NCBI GenBank assembly: GCA_044233795.1
Contig: JBIIJL010000045.1
Coordinates: 1 to 17,687, forward strand
Origin: JBIIJL01 sp044233795
GTDB taxonomy: Bacteria > Pseudomonadota > Gammaproteobacteria > Legionellales > Legionellaceae
Direction: 5' to 3'
Length of the DNA: 17,687 nucleotides
Position 1 is the first letter of the stretch; each line of letters starts with the position of its first letter. The position numbers and the translations under genes are program-made. The notes beneath the pieces were generated by a model. That model saw only the letters and a program-made list of their open reading frames with translations. It searched no databases and had not been told where the DNA came from. Shown here piece after piece: positions 14,711 through 17,687 of the stretch.

Positions 14711-17269
14711 TCAAATCACTAATTCTTCTGCAGGTTCCCGTAAATTATAAGACGAGCTCATGCAATGACCATAAGCCCCTGCGTTTGCGATGAGGATGAT
14801 ATCGTTTTCGAAACTCATGGGTAGGGGCCTATCATAGCCCAAGGTATCACTTGATTCGCAAATGGGGCCTACGATATGAGCGAAACGTGTTTTTTCATCA
14901 TTTAATCGGGTTAAATTGACAATATCATGATAAGCCCCATACAGTGCTGGGCGAATCAAGGAGTTCATGCCAGTTTCAATGCCGATGAAATGTACTTTTC
15001 CTTTGTGTTTTTGTTGTGTAACTTTAGCTAAAATAACACCACTTTCTGCAACAAAAAATCGACCAGGCTCTAACCAGAAGGATAGCTTTGGAAAACGCGA
15101 TTTTACGGCCTGCAAAGAGGTGTCGAATGCCTTAAGATCTAAGGGGTGCTGACCAGGTTTTTCAACGACGCCTAAACCACCGCCTAAATTAATGATTCGG
15201 ACATCTGGAAAGCGGGTGGTTTCTTGAGCCAACATCAAGGCTGTTTGTGACCAGAGCTCAAGCGATAATATGCCGCTGCCTGAATGGGCGTGAAGCCCAA
15301 TGACTTTGATCTGGTGTTGTTGAGTAATGGTTGCAACTTGCTCGAGATTCTCTTGGGTGATACCAAATTTCGACTCATTACCTCCTGTACAGACAAATTT
15401 ATGATGGCCAGCCCCACAACCCGGGTCAATACGTAAGATAATTGACAGGCCTTGCATCATCATAGGCCATTGCTCTAGGGGGTAAAGACTATCGATGGTG
15501 ACATAACAGCCTTTGTTGAATGCGTATTCGTATTCTGCTTTTGCCGCGAAATTTGGCGTGAATAAGACCCGTTTTGGATCGATATTTGGGAATAATTTGA
15601 ATATACAGGAGAGCTCTTCTATAGACACACACTCAAAAGATAAATTTTTCTTAAAAAATATCTTTAGAATATCAGGATGTGGGTTCGCTTTCATCGCATA
15701 AAAAAGTTGATCAATTGCATTTACAGCTAATAACTCAGAAGCTTTTTGCTCTAGAGTTTTATGGTGGTATATATAGCAAGGAGAATGCTTTTCGGCGAGA
15801 TCTAATAAGGTGCTTCGTTCTGTTTCCCACCAAGGAATTTTTCTTTCGGTACGACTGCCGAACTCTTCATCAAAGCTCTTGGAATAGTAAAAACTTTGAG
15901 GATTATTTTCAATGAGCAGATGGTGTAGCTCTTGGCATAATTTATCAGCTTGGGATTCATCAACGACAAACGTTAAATTGAGGTCATTTGAGGCTAACGA
16001 CATCAGATAAACTTGCTTGGCCTCAAAGACTTCTAACGTTGGTCCTAATTGAGGAAGAACCGTACGAATATGATGTCCCACGAGACTTACTGCACTACAA
16101 GGTTCTATGATTTTAGCGCGGCCAAGACAATTGAGATCTTTAAGGAGGGCATCTAAAGCTAATCTATTGTGAAGTTTAGTATTGTTGTCTAGTGAAAAAG
16201 TAACATTAAATTCAGATGAGGAGAGGAGGTCAACTGAAAACCCATGATCTTTAATAGTTGAAAAGATATCAGCTAGAAAACCAACTTGTTGCCACATATT
16301 TAAACTATCTATAGAGATAAGGGTGATACTGTGTTTGACCAAGATAGATTTGATAGGTGGAGCAACATCGTCTGTTTCGTTGGTAATCAGGGTGCCTGAA
16401 TGTTCCGGCATGGAGGTGAGTTTGACGATCATGGGGATGCCGGATTTTCTCACTGGTGGAAGACAATTAGGATGTAGCACCTTGGCGCCCATAGACGCAA
16501 TTTCCTGCGCCTCATTGTAATTGAGTTGTTTGAGTAGGCGAGCATGTGGTAACTGGTGAGGATTTGCCGTGTATATTCCTGGCACGTCGGTCCATATTTC
16601 ACAAACACTGGTTTCAAGGATAGATGCCAAAAGTGCGGCCGTAGTGTCAGAGCCACCACGCCCTAGTAACACAGTTTCGCCATCAGGATTCCTCGCAAAG
16701 AAACCTTGGGTGATGATAGCTTCATAGCCGCTGTCTTGAAGGCGCAAAGAAAGCTCAGGGTTTCTTTCAATGTTACAGCGAGCTTGAAGAAAATTGGTAT
16801 TCCCACCATTATGAACAGGTGCAGAGATTAAGGCCTCGCGTACGTCAAACCATAAGCATTTGATTCCTTGTTTAACCAAAAATGCATGACCTAGACGAGT
16901 CATCATCAACTCGCCAAGACTTAAGATTTGTGCATGTGTTTTTGCAGGGGCTTCTCGAAGCAATGCAATGCCCATGAGCCATTGTTTGAGCTGTGTAAGG
17001 TCATTTTCAATCAGTTGAGCTTCAACCTCTAAAGCTGTAGCAAGTTTTAAATAGTTGTTCGCTAAATTTTCTTGAATTGAATGATGCTCATCTAGTAATG
17101 CGGCCTCGATCATTTTTTCTAATTGGTTGGAAGCATCTGATAAAGCCGAACAAACAATGATAGGTTGAGCGCCGTCACTCAAATGATGTTTTGTAATCTG
17201 AGTGATGTAGTCCCAATTTTGACGTGAAGATACACTGGTACCGCCAAATTTAGTGATGCGTTGTTGCAT
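14711..17269 (-). CDS. lysAC: Bifunctional aspartokinase / diaminopimelate decarboxylase
   Basis: One 852-residue polypeptide carries the first and last enzymes of lysine synthesis by the diaminopimelate pathway. Residues 1-300 are aspartate kinase: KFGGTSV (7-13), LGRGGSDTTAAL (202-213) and WTDVPGIYTANP. Two ACT-type regulatory segments follow to about 460 (starting near SILVKHSITLISI), so feedback by lysine is likely. From about 480 comes a fold-III PLP enzyme: the PLP lysine K527 in YAMKANPH, HAHSGSG (660-666), GGGLG, EPGR (734-737), and the active-site cysteine C804 in GPICESSD. Fusions of this length occur in Legionella and Xanthomonadales relatives. The ATG at 17269 is preceded by ACGGAAA, a weak ribosome binding site. 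The gene heads the leftward cluster, with 191 bp separating it from a divergent gene; no convincing promoter was assigned there. Confidence 0.95.
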   Translation of the reverse strand: MQQRITKFGGTSVSSRQNWDYITQITKHHLSDGAQPIIVCSALSDASNQLEKMIEAALLDEHHSIQENLANNYLKLATALEVEAQLIENDLTQLKQWLMGIALLREAPAKTHAQILSLGELMMTRLGHAFLVKQGIKCLWFDVREALISAPVHNGGNTNFLQARCNIERNPELSLRLQDSGYEAIITQGFFARNPDGETVLLGRGGSDTTAALLASILETSVCEIWTDVPGIYTANPHQLPHARLLKQLNYNEAQEIASMGAKVLHPNCLPPVRKSGIPMIVKLTSMPEHSGTLITNETDDVAPPIKSILVKHSITLISIDSLNMWQQVGFLADIFSTIKDHGFSVDLLSSSEFNVTFSLDNNTKLHNRLALDALLKDLNCLGRAKIIEPCSAVSLVGHHIRTVLPQLGPTLEVFEAKQVYLMSLASNDLNLTFVVDESQADKLCQELHHLLIENNPQSFYYSKSFDEEFGSRTERKIPWWETERSTLLDLAEKHSPCYIYHHKTLEQKASELLAVNAIDQLFYAMKANPHPDILKIFFKKNLSFECVSIEELSCIFKLFPNIDPKRVLFTPNFAAKAEYEYAFNKGCYVTIDSLYPLEQWPMMMQGLSIILRIDPGCGAGHHKFVCTGGNESKFGITQENLEQVATITQQHQIKVIGLHAHSGSGILSLELWSQTALMLAQETTRFPDVRIINLGGGLGVVEKPGQHPLDLKAFDTSLQAVKSRFPKLSFWLEPGRFFVAESGVILAKVTQQKHKGKVHFIGIETGMNSLIRPALYGAYHDIVNLTRLNDEKTRFAHIVGPICESSDTLGYDRPLPMSFENDIILIANAGAYGHCMSSSYNLREPAEELVI

Positions 17270-17434
17270 GATATTTTCCGTTCAAAATTAATACACATTA
17301 GCATGAAGTGAACTTAAGATACAAGGGGGTGTGGGGTGTTTTTCTTTCTACCTTGAGTCATCGTTTGAAGAGTTGAGAAGTGCAAGGTTGTCGAGTAGTA
17401 TGTGGGCTTATGAAAGTGTAGGGAGACAGTTTTA

Positions 17435-17464
17435 ATGATCAAAAACACTAGGGATAGTCATTGA
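17435..17464 (+). other. Nine-codon open frame overlapping the next start
   Basis: ATG at 17435 lies 8 nt after GGGAGA, a better ribosome binding site than that of the following gene, and encodes MIKNTRDSH before a TGA whose first two bases lie inside the TTG start codon at 17461 (TTGA overlap). It could be a leader whose translation feeds ribosomes to the exported protein, or the relic of a longer N-terminus. It may be accidental. Confidence 0.3.
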
Positions 17465-17687
17465 GTAAGTTCTTTACAACAAGCACAGCTTTATTGTGCA
17501 TTCTTATTGCTTTTGCCAGAGTTGGTGAAGTGGTTGGTGCTTCTAACAATGCATCAGGCAATTTAGCTTCTGAAATAATTCCTACCGAATTAAAGCTCAA
17601 AAAACTGGAGCGACGGTTGCATCTTCTCGAGCAACAACAAAAATCGCGGGTACGCCAGTCAAATCCAGTAAAACAAACACCGAGTTG
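17461..17687 (+). CDS. Exported protein of unknown function, 5' part
   Basis: The frame runs from TTG at 17461 off the right edge; 75 residues are visible. An in-frame stop six bases upstream (17455) leaves TTG as the only credible start, with AGGGA 7 nt before it. Residues 1-26 look like a Sec signal peptide: lysine at 3, a hydrophobic core TALLCILIAFA, and a likely cleavage after VVGA, so the product is periplasmic, outer-membrane or secreted. Next come a polar linker and a charged coiled-coil-like segment ELKLKKLERRLHLLEQQQ, then QSNPVKQTPS. A short coiled coil after the signal peptide occurs in several trimeric porins and in periplasmic proteins such as CpoB/YbgF, but too little is visible to decide. 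It is divergent from lysAC. Confidence 0.7.
   Translation, partial: MSKFFTTSTALLCILIAFARVGEVVGASNNASGNLASEIIPTELKLKKLERRLHLLEQQQKSRVRQSNPVKQTPS

Overview
The window looks like chromosomal DNA of an AT-rich gammaproteobacterium, most likely a member of the Legionellales (Legionella, Coxiella or a relative). The support is indirect. GroEL ends in the GGM-rich tail common in this group, aspartokinase and diaminopimelate decarboxylase are fused, a kinase-like protein resembles Dot/Icm effectors, and two candidate promoters match the tandem cTTAAt box (11-bp period) known for the PmrA regulator of Legionella and Coxiella effector genes. Assignment to a species is not possible from the sequence alone.

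Region 1 (1-760) holds the 3' part of groEL and a strong intrinsic terminator. Region 2 (760-3960) is a plastic accessory patch. It contains a degenerate 1.2-kb IS5-family element with 62-bp inverted repeats, a short stretch of TAGGTAAC-type repeats that may be the end of a lost IS481-like element, a kinase-like gene read leftward from a candidate PmrA promoter, and the N-terminal stub of a Kdo hydroxylase gene. Region 3 (3960-7462) reads rightward: a large membrane protein fused to a spermidine-synthase-like methyltransferase fold, then two overlapping unknown genes behind a very good PmrA-type box. The second of these has long hydrophobic helices and a proline/serine-rich tail.

Region 4 (7518-10402) has parE (topoisomerase IV subunit B, leftward), a divergent small SAM-dependent methyltransferase, and a long near-perfect hairpin between convergent genes. 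Region 5 (10416-17269) is a tight leftward housekeeping cluster in the order lysAC, addA/recB-like helicase-nuclease, mrp. The first spacing is 9 bp and the second junction is a 4-bp ATGA overlap. The window closes with the start of a rightward gene for an exported protein with a TTG start, preceded by a tiny open frame.

The most interesting signal is the pair of matching regulatory elements at 3249-3287 (minus strand) and 6079-6117 (plus strand). Both have two half-sites 11 bp apart and exactly 16 bp between the second half-site and a -10-like hexamer, and each lies in front of an otherwise unexplained gene. Together they suggest two unrecognised effector loci. No tRNA, rRNA or CRISPR array was seen.
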